Below are positions 30,932-41,500 of a DNA stretch of 64,000 nucleotides, piece after piece; positions within the stretch are counted from its first letter, which is position 1; the number at the start of each line of letters is the position of its first letter. This stretch comes from Sycon ciliatum. Taxonomy: Eukaryota > Porifera > Calcarea > Leucosolenida > Sycettidae. The notes under the pieces are model-generated. The model was not told the origin of the DNA. It saw only the letters and a program-made list of their open reading frames with translations, and did not search any database. The stretch is taken from NCBI RefSeq assembly GCF_964019385.1, contig NC_088653.1, positions 11,812,173 to 11,876,172 on the forward strand, given 5' to 3'. The position numbers and the translations under genes were made by a program.

Positions 30932-31600
30932 TTGGTCGAGGACGCTGTCGCGGAAGCGAATGTGGACCCGGCTTGCGTCCGCCAAGCCAACTTCACAAGC
31001 TCCGTGAGAGTCGAGACAGCAGACGCCCAAGTATTGGAGAAGACTGTCGACAGCCGATTTGAGAAACTGTCCGACGCCGCCATCGACAGCCTCGTTTCTG
31101 AGCAGAAAAACAAAAAACACAGAGCAGGCAACTGACAAATGGCTCCGCTTATTCGACGAGTATTGTAAAGACACAGGACGTCGCTGTGACCTGAGTACGG
31201 TTACGGCAAGCGACCTAGCTTTAATACATTCTGCGACATGCATGCGTCGAATTCCGTCCGGAGAAAGCTGGAGTGAAGTTCTACTCTGCATCAAGCTTGC
31301 TCGGTTTCCGTTCCGCAATACATCGCAAGCTCTGCATCAAGCTTGCTCGGTTCCGTTCCGCAATACATCGCAAGCTAGTCGAGTTGAAGCGGCCCATGAA
31401 CGTCCACAGTGACCCAGCGTTCAAGGACGCAAACATTGCATTGAAGGCTTTCCTCATGAAGCCAAAGAAAGCGGGAGAAGTCAAACTGAGCGGTGGAGCA
31501 CAAACACCCCATCAACGACGACGACATGAGCAAGCTGTCCCGCTACTTCCAGGATCTCCCGTGTATAGACAGCAGCTGCTCGAAAGAAGTGTTCCTCTAA
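30932..31600 (+). pseudogene. Crypton-like tyrosine recombinase, N-terminal relic
   Basis: Cryptons and the host genes derived from them carry a tyrosine recombinase. Here only the N-terminal, SAM-like half is visible, in three frames: RFEKLSDAAIDSLVSEQ (about 31050-31100), ATDKWLRLFDEYCKDTGR (about 31132-31185), then GFRSAIHRKL, DPAFKDANIALKAFL and KHPINDDDMSKLSRYF (to about 31550). A local duplication of 46/45 bp (31284-31329, 31330-31374) shifts the frame. The catalytic Arg-His-Tyr half is missing. Assignment to the Crypton/DUF3504 type is from motif memory. Confidence 0.6.
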
Positions 31601-31742
31601 AAATGAACGCGACTGGTTGTGCTGTGTTGTATGACTGTGAAATGATAGCAGGGTTGCATGCAGCATGCTAGGGTTGCACCAGACTGTCAGTCTGTGTCAA
31701 GTGTGTGGTGACAGACTGTGTGGTGGCAGGGGTGCGATAAAT

Positions 31743-31853
31743 GTATTACTGCACTCGGACGCGTGCAATACCGGCGTCGATATCTGCACTTACGGCTTCG
31801 CCGTTCGTGCAGATATCGGCCGGTATTGCACTGGTCCTTGTGCAGTAATACAT
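31743..31853. repeat. 111-bp near-perfect palindrome
   Basis: Outer arms TGTATTACTGCAC / GTGCAGTAATACA enclose TGCAATACCGGC, GATATCTGCAC and their complements around an ACGGCTTCGCCGT apex. It can form a cruciform and may be a mini-MITE. The first 46-bp minisatellite array starts directly after it. Confidence 0.85.
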
Positions 31854-31857
31854 ACAT

Positions 31858-32325
31858 ACTCCGCCGTGGTGTTGAGCACTGTCAGCACCGTGACTGGGTA
31901 CATACTCCGCCGTGGTGTTGAGCACTGTCAGCACCGTGACTGGGTACATACTCCGCCGTGGTGTTGAGCACTGTCAGCACCGTGACTGGGTACATACTCC
32001 GCCGTGGTGTTGAGCACTGTCAGCACCGTGACTGGGTGCATACTCCGCCGTGGTGTTGAGCACTGTCAGCACCGTGACTGGGTACATACTCCGCCGTGGT
32101 GTTGAGCACTGTCAGCACCGTGACTGGGTACATACTCCGCCGTGGTGTTGAGCACTGTCAGCACCGTGACTGGGTACATACTCCGCCGTGGTGTTGAGCA
32201 CTCTCAGCACCGTGACTGGGTACATACTCCGCCGTGGTGTTGAGCACTGTCAGCACCGTGACTGGGTACATACTCCGCCGTGGTGTTGAGCACTGTCAGC
32301 ACCGTGACTGGGTACATACTCCGCA
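31858..32325. repeat. 46-bp minisatellite, array A (about 10 copies)
   Basis: The unit contains TACTCCGCCGTGGTGTTGAG then CACTGTCAGCACCGTGACTG. It is the same unit as at 47812-48412 and 29627-29722. It marks the left edge of duplication unit A. Confidence 0.95.
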
Positions 32326-32504
32326 GTGTAACTGACTTCACATAGAAAGTCACTTTAATAGCATTTATTTTAGTACTTTCCTAATATCATGCATAGAGTC
32401 ACTAGACGGGCAATACATAGTGTCCACTTTAGAAGTCCCTAGAGGTGAGGTTATGTCGGTATAAGCAATCTCAACAGTGTCTTACAGACTGTGTTCGTAA
32501 CCAT

Positions 32505-32870
32505 TTAGTGGGCAGGTTCCCTTGGACCTGTAGTTGCACATTTTGACCTCCTGCTGCAGTTGGTTGGCTTGGGGGAGGGGGTATATATCGGCGTCCGGGG
32601 CAGTAGGGGATTGGCTTCGATGGTGGTGTTAGCTGGTGCACCGTGACGTTGTGTGGTATGTTTCTGTGCGTCCTTGAATCCTGGTTTGACTGTATTGTTC
32701 AATGGTCTTGTCAGTATCGTCTTCGTCATACATCCGCCAACTTCCTTCACAGCTGAGACTTTCAGCTCGTGCTTGCCTTGGTTGAGCTCACCTTCCCCTC
32801 CGTATGTTACTTCTATAGCTTAGAACCTTCCAAGTTGGAAGGCTGTTGGAGTGCGCATCCAAGACGTGCT
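32505..32870 (-). mobile_element. Penelope-like piece, reverse, in unit A
   Basis: Same segment as 8060-8420 on the opposite strand (GGCMTKTILTRPLNNTVKPG-type peptide). It is truncated at the CPLNG block, so no endonuclease domain remains. Confidence 0.75.
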
Positions 32871-32879
32871 AGAGCTGAT

Positions 32880-33955
32880 TGGAAGTTAGTTGTAGAACGT
32901 CAGTACCGTTGGTCAGTGTCGAGCAATTTAATCGCATATTAAAGCTGATTACCAAGTACATGTACACGAAAACCGGGTTGTGTTTGTGGACATTATATTT
33001 TGTACTAAATTATAGCCTGCCTTGCAGTTCATTGGTCCATTTTTTTCTTCCTAAAAACAGTTACTGTATGTTCATGATGCAGACTGCAAGCATAGAGCTG
33101 GAGGTGAAAACACACTAACGTGGTCATTATCATTAATTTTACATGTACATGTAGCTATGTCATGGCCTACACTAGTAGTAGTGGTAGACGCATGCCACGG
33201 CGAATAATAGTTAGTGGAAGTAACATTTGTTGGTGAAGCACAGCCACAGGAGACAAAATGCGCTTCATTCAAACACTCAGAGTCAGATCGCCTATCCACG
33301 GCCAAAGCAGACAGCCGTCTCGTCTCGGCCGGGAAGGCGGGTACGCTCCACACGTGACACCATGTACATCACTGCAGAGTGCAGTACTGTACTGCTATGT
33401 AGACAACCACTTGGGAAGCACAGTCACCATGGTCACTGAGTCAGTAGAGTAGGCATGCACATGATGTAGACAACCACTTGGGAAGCACAGTCAGGAGAGT
33501 AGGCATGCACATGGTAGGGCGGTGCGCAGTTACCATGGTTACTGCCAGGACTGGATCCGAGTCACCAAGGGCAAGACCGAGTCCAGGATCCGAGAGCGGA
33601 GATCGAGGCAGCGAAGTAACGACAGCTCACCGGCCCCCAGAACGGACAACAATACAGTCATGTAGACAGACTGCATACATATACACATGTAGTACAGTGA
33701 CCATGGTGACAGTAGTCATTGGTAGTGGCAGTGCCTGCCAGCACTACGGCAGCAGTGCCAGGACTGAGACCATTGATGACGACATGGTAGATCTACCCAA
33801 AATCTACACGTAAAACCCTGCATGCACGGAAGCAGCAGAGGGACACCGGTCTACGTCTACCAGTGGTCTACCAGGTCTACCTGGTCTACCAAGGCCAAGG
33901 CCCAAGGCCAAGGCCCAAGGCCAAAAGGCTCAACCGGACCAAACTATGTTACAGT
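32880..33955. other. Non-coding upstream block shared by both NLR units
   Basis: Nearly identical to 49140-50086 plus 55846-55965. It holds short TACATG runs, repeated AACCACTTGGGAAGCACAGTC blocks (two copies, 33409-33495) and CCAAGG repeats. A 93-codon minus frame is conserved in both copies, but this is expected from the recent duplication. I see no supported gene. Confidence 0.6.
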
Positions 33956-33959
33956 ACTA

Positions 33960-34067
33960 CAGTGTTGGCAACTGAAATCCGATCCCCCTAGCGTCTCGTA
34001 CGAATCGCTAACGCGGCTAGCGCACCGCTAGGGCCAGCAGGGGTTCGGATTTCAGTTGCCAACACTG
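33960..34067. mobile_element. 108-bp palindromic TA-flanked MITE upstream of NLR A
   Basis: Arms CAGTGTTGGCAACTGAAATC and complement, TA on each side. It is present at the same place in both NLR units (55971-56078), so it predates the duplication. It lies about 290 bp before the start codon. Confidence 0.8.
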
Positions 34068-34356
34068 TACAGAAGTCCAAGTACAAGCCGTAAAGGTCTG
34101 TGACCAAACATTAGAATCATCATCAAGAGGCAAGACATCGTCTGAAAAGTCATTATTCAGGAAATGACTCAAGACAAACAGAGAGGTAGTCGCACTTAGT
34201 CTTTGCGCCATAGATCTATTCTAACGGCGATTCCGTGTTCAGCCTAAACAGAAGTCTTCCCTGGCCCGCAAACTATTTTGAGTTTGCTGGGCTAGGGGCT
34301 TTGCGACTGTCGTGTGCTCGCTGCCTTTCTCTAGTCACTCGATTGACCTCAGTGAA

Positions 34357-37300
34357 ATGGAGGAGAACAAAGGAAATATTGCTCCGAGTCGGACATCCAG
34401 CCATGGGCTATCTCCCGACGAAGAACCACGGTCGTGTTCCTCTTCCCAGGCTTATCATTCCCCTGCCTCGGTGGATTGCCAAGCTGATGATCCTGCATCG
34501 TCGTGCTCATCGACGCCGCGGACAAGCGCAACGCCGGTATCGTTACCCGATGGTGTGAAGAGGTTAGCTGAGATGCTGAAGAAGCGCTACGTAAGTGCTA
34601 AAGTACAGATTGGCAAGGGTATGTGTGTAAAACCGAATAGGCGAGCGCTGGATAAGATCTTTGTCAATGTGGTTGTGATACCGCGCGAAGAACTGGCTTC
34701 GCTGAACGAACAAACTTTCTTCGGTTCGCAAAGCGATGTGCAGAAGTTGAGCCATGTGTTCTCGCGAGTCGCGGACAAAGTGCAGCACGTGCAACTGGCC
34801 AATATGTTTGACTTTGACGGGGAAGAACTTGATGAAGACGAATCAGTTCGTGTATTGGCTATTGCATGTGCTGGCGCTGGCAAGACGACCATATTCTTGT
34901 TGAAAGGTCCTATGGACTGGGCAAGGGGTCTGATCTGGCATGAGTTTGACATTGTGGGTGCATTGGCGCTGCGTGAACCCAGTGTTCGACACGCAAGTGA
35001 TATAGTTGAGCTGTTACGCTTGAGGCAGCTTGGCATTGTCGATCCAAAGGAGCAAAATGAAATTGCATCCTACATCCATGCCAACCCGCGGCGTCTTTGT
35101 CTCGTATTCGATGGCTTAGATGAAACGGTTCTTGACGACTGTAGTGATTTTGTGCGTGGCATTATTTGCGGCAAGGAATTGAAAGGTGTTCGCTTGATTC
35201 TTACATCACGCCATTCGAAAGAAGTCATAGAACTTGCACTCTCATGCCCATTTGACCGTCGCGTAGAAGTGCTGGGATTCACCAAGGACAATGTGCACGA
35301 ATACGTAAACAATGTCCTCCCGTGCGAAGCGGCCAGCAAATTGCTTGAACGCGTCAATTCTGATCCGAGTTTAGCGGCCATTATGCAAACGCCTTTCTTC
35401 ACGGAGTCGACCTGCGACGTTTTCCGTATTTGTGGCTCTGTTCCTTCGTCACTGTTCGGCATCTTCACGTCTTTGATCCTGAGTATCGTTCGACAGAACA
35501 CTGAGAGAGCGTATCCAGACTGGCCGTCCGTTCCTCGTATCTTGAAGGAAAGGATCCTGGAGTTGGGTCATTTTGCATTTCTGATGCTAGTTGAAAAGAA
35601 GGTGGTGTTCAGCGACCGTGACCTTGATGAACAGCAGGTGTCGAAGGAAAGTCGCTCACTTGGTCTTCTTGTAGCGTGCGAGTCACTGTCGTATCCATGC
35701 GTTGGTCAATGGCAGTTCAGCCATCTTTCGGTTCAAGAATGCCTTGCTTCCCAGTACATTGCAGCCACTGTTCCCGATGCGAGCGACATAACATTTCTCG
35801 TGAGGCAGGTTGGAGCTTTGACTGGTCACTTGAGCACCTTTTGGTGTCTGCTTGCATCACAACTGGTTGCAGACGCGAAGGAAGCCTTAATTGCAGCGAT
35901 CCTCACTCAGCCTGTTTCGGACGAGCAGGATATTCGCAAGCTAAAGGCATGTGAAAGTGTGACTCGTTTCCTTCGCTCTTCCGAGGACGATCTTCTGCTG
36001 GTGACAGAGGTTCTGTGCGAGCATCTTGACGATTCAGCCGTCCAGAGTCTGGCTTCTTGCCTTCTCACTGATCTACTAGCGGACGGTGTGAGTGTTTCTC
36101 AGGCTATCGAAGAAGTTCTTCCTCATTCTTTCGCTTCGTCATTGCAGGACTACGTTCGCGCTCTTCTGCAGCTGTGGCGGCGCAAAGTACCCAGCGCTAG
36201 CATCAGAATACTATCTACCGCCTTGAAACCTATCAATCCCTATGCATCAACCCGCCTTCTTGAGTATTTCCATTCCAGACCATCCACATCCCTTGACTCC
36301 GACCAATTGGCCTTGCACTCGCAAGAAGAGAACTCAGTCATGACTACTTTGCTATCGGATTCAGTTTCGATTGTACACGAAGCTTTCACACCTGTTCGCC
36401 GTCAACTTCTGTTACTTGCTTGTCGTGTGTATGCGCAGCCTGGAACGGATAAAGGTGACGTGGCAAATGCTACACATTCACCCTCGCCTGCTCTAGAGGC
36501 AGCCTTCTCACACTATGGCTGCAACTTTGACAATGTTTGCCTTTCTTCGGCGGATTGCTACCTTCTATCATCCGTGATTTCAGACCATCACAAGTCTATC
36601 GGCACTATCTCCCTTCGCGCCTGCCAGCTAGATCATCGTGCATTTGAGTTACTGTCACCGGGACTTGTTCAGTGTCATGGATTATCGGTAGTCAGCCTTT
36701 CAAGCAATGCACTAACAAACAATCTAGTGGCACTCATCTGTAACGTGATCCGCGCAAACCATTCAACTTTGGACATACTGAACATAGATGATCTGCAGTT
36801 GTCCTCATCTGGATATGCACAGCTGGTACCGGCGATAGTTAGTTGTCACCGTATCAGCCAGCTGACCATTGGTCACTTTCAGTGCCAGGAAATCACCACA
36901 AATATTCTCATATGCCTGGTCATCCTGGCGTACTGCAAGCTGCTGAATTTCCCCTTTCTGGACTTTCGTATCAGCGATGAAGGGCTGTCCATGCTGTACC
37001 CCCTCTTGGTATCACGGCCACGGGTATCACTGCGATTTCAGTGTGCAGGGCTATCATCATCGGGTGCATCAGTGATCAGGCGTGTTATCACAGTGAACCA
37101 TGGACACCTTCCCGGGTTAGTTCTGAGTGGTCTGTCCGACATGCTCCTATTCACTCTGGCACCAAGCATAGTGTTGTGTAAAGCATTGAAAGTGCTGGCA
37201 GTGTATGATGGCACTCTCACTTCCGAGTCGCTTCCTGTGCTTACTAGTATTCTACTATCATGCCCTCTTCTCCGTACTCTTAATGTCGGTGACAGTACTG

Positions 37301-37482
37301 TATTCCGTCTTGAGAACGATGACGATGAGGGGAGTATGCAATTTGTCAGAGCTGTACGCAGGAGTGAGAAGTTGAGCACACTTATAATGCCCCGTCGAGA
37401 GTTGGTGAATGATCGCCTGGCCTGGCTGCTTGCTAGTGTGGCTGCAGAAGTCGAGCGTGACCTGCGGATTTTGTACAAATGA
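34357..37482 (+). CDS. NACHT-LRR (NLR) receptor, copy A, intronless, 1041 aa
   Basis: NLR proteins are cytosolic innate sensors: the LRRs detect ligand and the NACHT ATPase drives assembly. I chose the ATG at 34357 (G at -3, G at +4); the frame is open further upstream but only from a GTG. Residues 1-65 are Ser/Pro-rich and show no DEATH, CARD or PYD domain. Residues 66-165 form a pre-NACHT region. Walker A is CAGAGKTT (171-178) and Walker B LVFDGLDE (249-256), with a sensor-like LTSR at 282-285. FSHLSVQECLASQYIA (454-469) is the winged-helix signature of the family. Leucine-rich repeats fill about residues 745-1041. The single exon of this length could mean retroposition or a lineage habit. 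Its partner is at 56369-59491. Confidence 0.93.
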   Translation: MEENKGNIAPSRTSSHGLSPDEEPRSCSSSQAYHSPASVDCQADDPASSCSSTPRTSATPVSLPDGVKRLAEMLKKRYVSAKVQIGKGMCVKPNRRALDKIFVNVVVIPREELASLNEQTFFGSQSDVQKLSHVFSRVADKVQHVQLANMFDFDGEELDEDESVRVLAIACAGAGKTTIFLLKGPMDWARGLIWHEFDIVGALALREPSVRHASDIVELLRLRQLGIVDPKEQNEIASYIHANPRRLCLVFDGLDETVLDDCSDFVRGIICGKELKGVRLILTSRHSKEVIELALSCPFDRRVEVLGFTKDNVHEYVNNVLPCEAASKLLERVNSDPSLAAIMQTPFFTESTCDVFRICGSVPSSLFGIFTSLILSIVRQNTERAYPDWPSVPRILKERILELGHFAFLMLVEKKVVFSDRDLDEQQVSKESRSLGLLVACESLSYPCVGQWQFSHLSVQECLASQYIAATVPDASDITFLVRQVGALTGHLSTFWCLLASQLVADAKEALIAAILTQPVSDEQDIRKLKACESVTRFLRSSEDDLLLVTEVLCEHLDDSAVQSLASCLLTDLLADGVSVSQAIEEVLPHSFASSLQDYVRALLQLWRRKVPSASIRILSTALKPINPYASTRLLEYFHSRPSTSLDSDQLALHSQEENSVMTTLLSDSVSIVHEAFTPVRRQLLLLACRVYAQPGTDKGDVANATHSPSPALEAAFSHYGCNFDNVCLSSADCYLLSSVISDHHKSIGTISLRACQLDHRAFELLSPGLVQCHGLSVVSLSSNALTNNLVALICNVIRANHSTLDILNIDDLQLSSSGYAQLVPAIVSCHRISQLTIGHFQCQEITTNILICLVILAYCKLLNFPFLDFRISDEGLSMLYPLLVSRPRVSLRFQCAGLSSSGASVIRRVITVNHGHLPGLVLSGLSDMLLFTLAPSIVLCKALKVLAVYDGTLTSESLPVLTSILLSCPLLRTLNVGDSTVFRLENDDDEGSMQFVRAVRRSEKLSTLIMPRRELVNDRLAWLLASVAAEVERDLRILYK

Positions 37483-37498
37483 CTGTGTAGGATGCTTG

Positions 37499-37592
37499 AT
37501 ACCATACCAGCCCTACCCTACAGTCTGGTGATGTGGAATGTAGACCATACCAGCCCTACCCTACAGTCTGGTGGTGTGGAATGTCACTGAGG
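37499..37592. repeat. Two 46-bp direct repeats after NLR A
   Basis: Two copies of CCAGCCCTACCCTACAGTCT with GGTG(A/G)TGTGGAATGT, also present after NLR B (59496-59577). Confidence 0.88.
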
Positions 37593-37796
37593 CTGTAGGA
37601 GCACACAGACTGCACAGTATGTATATACATGTACATACTATACACTGAATGTACTGCATACACGTACATAGTACAGTATAGATAACACATGTTAGTCATC
37701 TCTCAGCATGTAGTATTGTCTGCAGTACAGTCTTGTACGGCAACTTGTCCACCATATCTCCTTTGCCCAGGTGGCCTGCACCCCGTATGACACATT

Positions 37797-37799
<3 letters not shown>

Positions 37800-37845
<46 letters not shown>
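37800..37845. repeat. (CT)n tract in unit A
   Basis: Pure CT run; its counterpart in unit B is longer (59856-59955). Confidence 0.95.
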
Positions 37846-37846
<1 letters not shown>

Positions 37847-38555
37847 CTCCCTGCCTCTCTATCTGCCCATCACCCATGTAGAATTTCGTTTCTCTGTCAC
37901 CCCTAGCCATTTCCCAAGTACCGGTATTACTTATCTTCCCAAACCAACCTCGTCCGTCTCTTGTTGTCAGTGTGTAACTATGGCAGTCCCAAATTTTCAA
38001 CAGTAGACACGGAGTGTATTGAACACATACATGTAGAGGTGTTTGCACGCGTATGAGAAGCTCAGAAACTATCTACACTACCAACACACTGAACACCATA
38101 CTTGGTTGAGTGCGCTTTTTCTTGCTTTTTTTTTTTAATTTCCTGCCGATGGCGGACCAATAGGCTTGTAGTGGTTGATTTTTAACTTGAGAATTTAATA
38201 CATGTCATGACGAACCGTTTTCCTTCCCTCAGAACTGGTGATTATATTTACGAGACGGTTTTGATTGTCCTCTCATCTCCTGTGTACATCAGCCATGCAT
38301 GGGAATGGACGGTATTACCTGGTGATATAAGTATGTTGAGTGTTAGTCGGTACAATAGGCTGACTAGAGTACTGGACAACCAAGCCTAGTCTGCTATGTG
38401 TATGTGCGTTGGGAGGGGAGGGTGCATGTGTGTGTGTGTGTGTGGGGGGGGGGGGGGGCTGCATGGGTGTATGTATGTGTGTGGGGTGCGGGGGGGCAGT
38501 GAATCAAAAATAGGGATTCACTGGCCAGAAAAAGCCACTTCAATTAGCTCAGTGG
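37846..38555. other. Unassigned stretch between NLR A and satellite
   Basis: Shared with 59956-60650. Only short frames and a poly-G tract (38444-38458) are present. Confidence 0.6.
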
Positions 38556-38561
38556 TGGATT

Positions 38562-41500
38562 CGCTGGCGCTGAACTTTACCGCGCTGTACTTTACCGCGC
38601 TTAATTGCTGGCGCTGTACTTTACCGCGCTGAGTCGCTGACGCTGTACTTTACCGCGCTGTACTTTACCGCGTTGTACATTACCGCGCTGAGTCCTTGGC
38701 GCTGTGCTTTACGGCGCTGTACTTTACCGTGCTGAGTCGCTGGCGCCGTACTTAACGGCGCTGCACTTTACCGCGCTGAGTCGCTGGCGCTGTACTTTAC
38801 TGTGCTGTACTTTGCCGCGCTGAGTCGCTGGCGCCGTACTTTACCGCGCTGAGTCGCTGGCGCTGTACTTTACCGCGCTGAGTCGCTGGCCCTGTGCTTT
38901 ACGGCGCTGTACTTTACCGTGCTGAGTCGCTGGCGCCGTACTTTACGGCGCTGCACTTTACCGCGCTGAGTCGCTGGCGCTGTACTTTACTGTGCTGTAC
39001 TTTGCCGCGCTGAGTCGCTGGCGCTGTACTTTACCGCACTGTACTTTACTGCGCTGAGTCCCTGGCGCTGTACTTTACCGCGCTGAGTCGTTGGCGCTGT
39101 ACTTTACCGCGCTGAGTCGCTGGCGCTGTGCTTTACCGCGCTGTACTTTACCGTGCTGAGTCGCTGGCGCCGTACTTCACGGCGCTGCACTTTACCGCGC
39201 TGAGTCGCTGGCGCTGTACTTTACCGTGCTGTACTTTACCGCGCTGAGTCGCTGGCGCTGTACTTTACCGCGCTGTGCTTTACCACGCTGTACTTTACCG
39301 TGCTGAGTCGCTGGCGCCATACTTCACGGCGCTGCACTTTACCGCGCTGAGTCGCTGGCTCTGTACTTTACCGTGCTGCACTTTATCACTCTGAGTCGCT
39401 GGCGCTGTGCTTTACCGCGCTGTACTTTACCGTGCTGAGTCGCTGGCGCCGTACTTCACGGCGCTGCACTTTACCGCGCTGAGTCGCTGGCTCTGTACTT
39501 TACCGTGCTGCACTTTATCACTCTGAGTCGCTGGCGCTGTACTTTACCGCGCTGTACTTCACCGCGCTGTACTTTACCGCGCTGGACTGTACCGCGCTGA
39601 GTCGCTGGAGCCATAGTTTAGGGCAATGTTATTTACCGCGCTGAGTCGTTGGCGCTTTACTTTGCCGCGCTGTACTTTACCGCGCTGAGTCCGTTGCTCT
39701 GTACTTACCGCGCTGAGTTGCTGGCGGTGAACTTTATCGCGCTGAGTCACTGGCGCTGTACTTTACCGTGCTGTACTTTACCGTGCTGAGTCAATGGCGC
39801 CGTACTTCACGGCGCTGCACTTTACCGCGCTGAGTCGCTGGTGTTGTTCTTTACCGCGCTGTACTTAATCGCGCTGAGTCGCTGGCTCTGTACTTTACCG
39901 CGCTGTACTTTACCGTGCTGAGTCGCTGGCGCTGTACTTTACCGCGCTGAGTCGCAGGCGCTGTGCTTTACCACGCTGTACTTTACCGTGCTGAGTCGCT
40001 GGCGCCGTACTTCACGGCGCTGCACTTCACCGCGCTGAGTCGCTGGCGCTGTACTTTACCGTGCTGTACTTTACCGCGCTGAGTCGCTGGCGCTGTACTT
40101 TACCGCGCTGAGTCGCTGGCGCTGTGCTTTACCACGCTGTACTTTACCGTGCTGAGTCGCTGGCGCCATACTTCACGGCGCTGGACTTTACCGCGCTGAG
40201 TCGCTGGCTCTGTACTTTACCGTGCTGCACTTTATCACTCTGAGTCGCTGGCGCTGTGCTTTACCGCGCTGTACTTTACCGTGCTGAGTCGCTGGCGCCG
40301 TACTTCACGGCGCTGCACTTTACCGCGCTGAGTCGCTGGCTCTGTACTTTACCGTGCTGCACTTTATCACTCTGAGTCGCTGGCGCTGTACTTTGCCGCG
40401 CTATACTTTACCGCGCTGTACTTTACCGCACTGTACTGTACCGCGCTGAGGCGCTGGAGCCGTAGTTTAGGGCAATGTAATTCACCGCGCTGAGTCGTTG
40501 GCGCTTTACTTTGCCGCGCTGTACTTTACCGCGCTGAGTCCGTTGCTCTGTACTTACAGCGCTGAGTTGCTGGCGGTGAACTTTATCGCGCTGAGTCACT
40601 GGCGCTGTACTTTACCGTGCTGTACTTTACCGTGCTGAGTCGCTGGCGCCGTACTTCACGGCGCTGCACTTTACCGCGCTGAGTCGCTGGTGTTGTTCTT
40701 TACCTCGCTGTACTTAATCGCGCTGAGTCGCTGGCTCTGTACTTTACCGCGCTGTACTTTACCGCGCTGAGTCGCTGGCGCTGTACTTTACCGCGCTGAG
40801 TCGCTGGCGCTGTGCTTTACCACGCTGTACTTTACCGTGCTGAGTCGCTGGCGCCGTACTTCACGGCGCTGCACTTTACCGCGCTGAGTCGCTGGCTTTG
40901 TACTTTACCGTGCTGCACTTTATCACTCTGAGTCGCTGGCGCTGTACTTTACCACGCTGTACTTTACCGCGCTTTACTTTTCCGCGCTGTACTTTACCGC
41001 GCTGTACTGTACCGCGCTGAGTCGCTGGCGCCGTAGTTTAGGGCAATGTAATTTACCGCGCTGAGTCGTTGGCGCTTTACTTTGCCGAGCTGTACTTTAC
41101 CGCGCTGAGTCCTTTGCTCTGTACTTACCGCGCTGAGTTGCTGGCGGTGAACTTTATCGCGCTGAGTCACTGGCGCTGTACTTTACCGTGCTGTACTTTA
41201 CCGTGCTGAGTCGCTGGCGCCGTACTTCACGGCGCTGCACTTTACCGCGCTGAGTCGCTGGTGTTGTTCTTTACCGCGCTGTACCTAATCGCGCTGAGTC
41301 GCTGGCTCTGTACTTTACCGCGCTGTACTTTACCGCGCTGAGTCGCTGGCGCTGTACTTTACCGCGCTGAGTCGCTGGCGCTGTGCTTTACCACGCTGTA
41401 CTTTACCGTGCTGAGTCGCTGGCGCCGTACTTCACGGCGCTGCACTTTACCGCGCTGAGTCGCTGGGGCTGTACTTTACCGTGCTGTACTTTACCGCGCT

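Noticed and set aside
31858-32325. 46-bp repeat array as a CRISPR
   Set aside because: Units are contiguous with no spacers, the genome is eukaryotic and no cas genes are present.
33072-33353. 93-aa minus-strand frame conserved in both NLR units (also 49334-49615)
   Set aside because: Conservation equals that of surrounding non-coding DNA, as expected after a recent duplication.
34312-34356. Upstream extension of the NLR reading frame
   Set aside because: It would begin with GTG; the ATG at 34357 has a good context and is matched in the paralogue.
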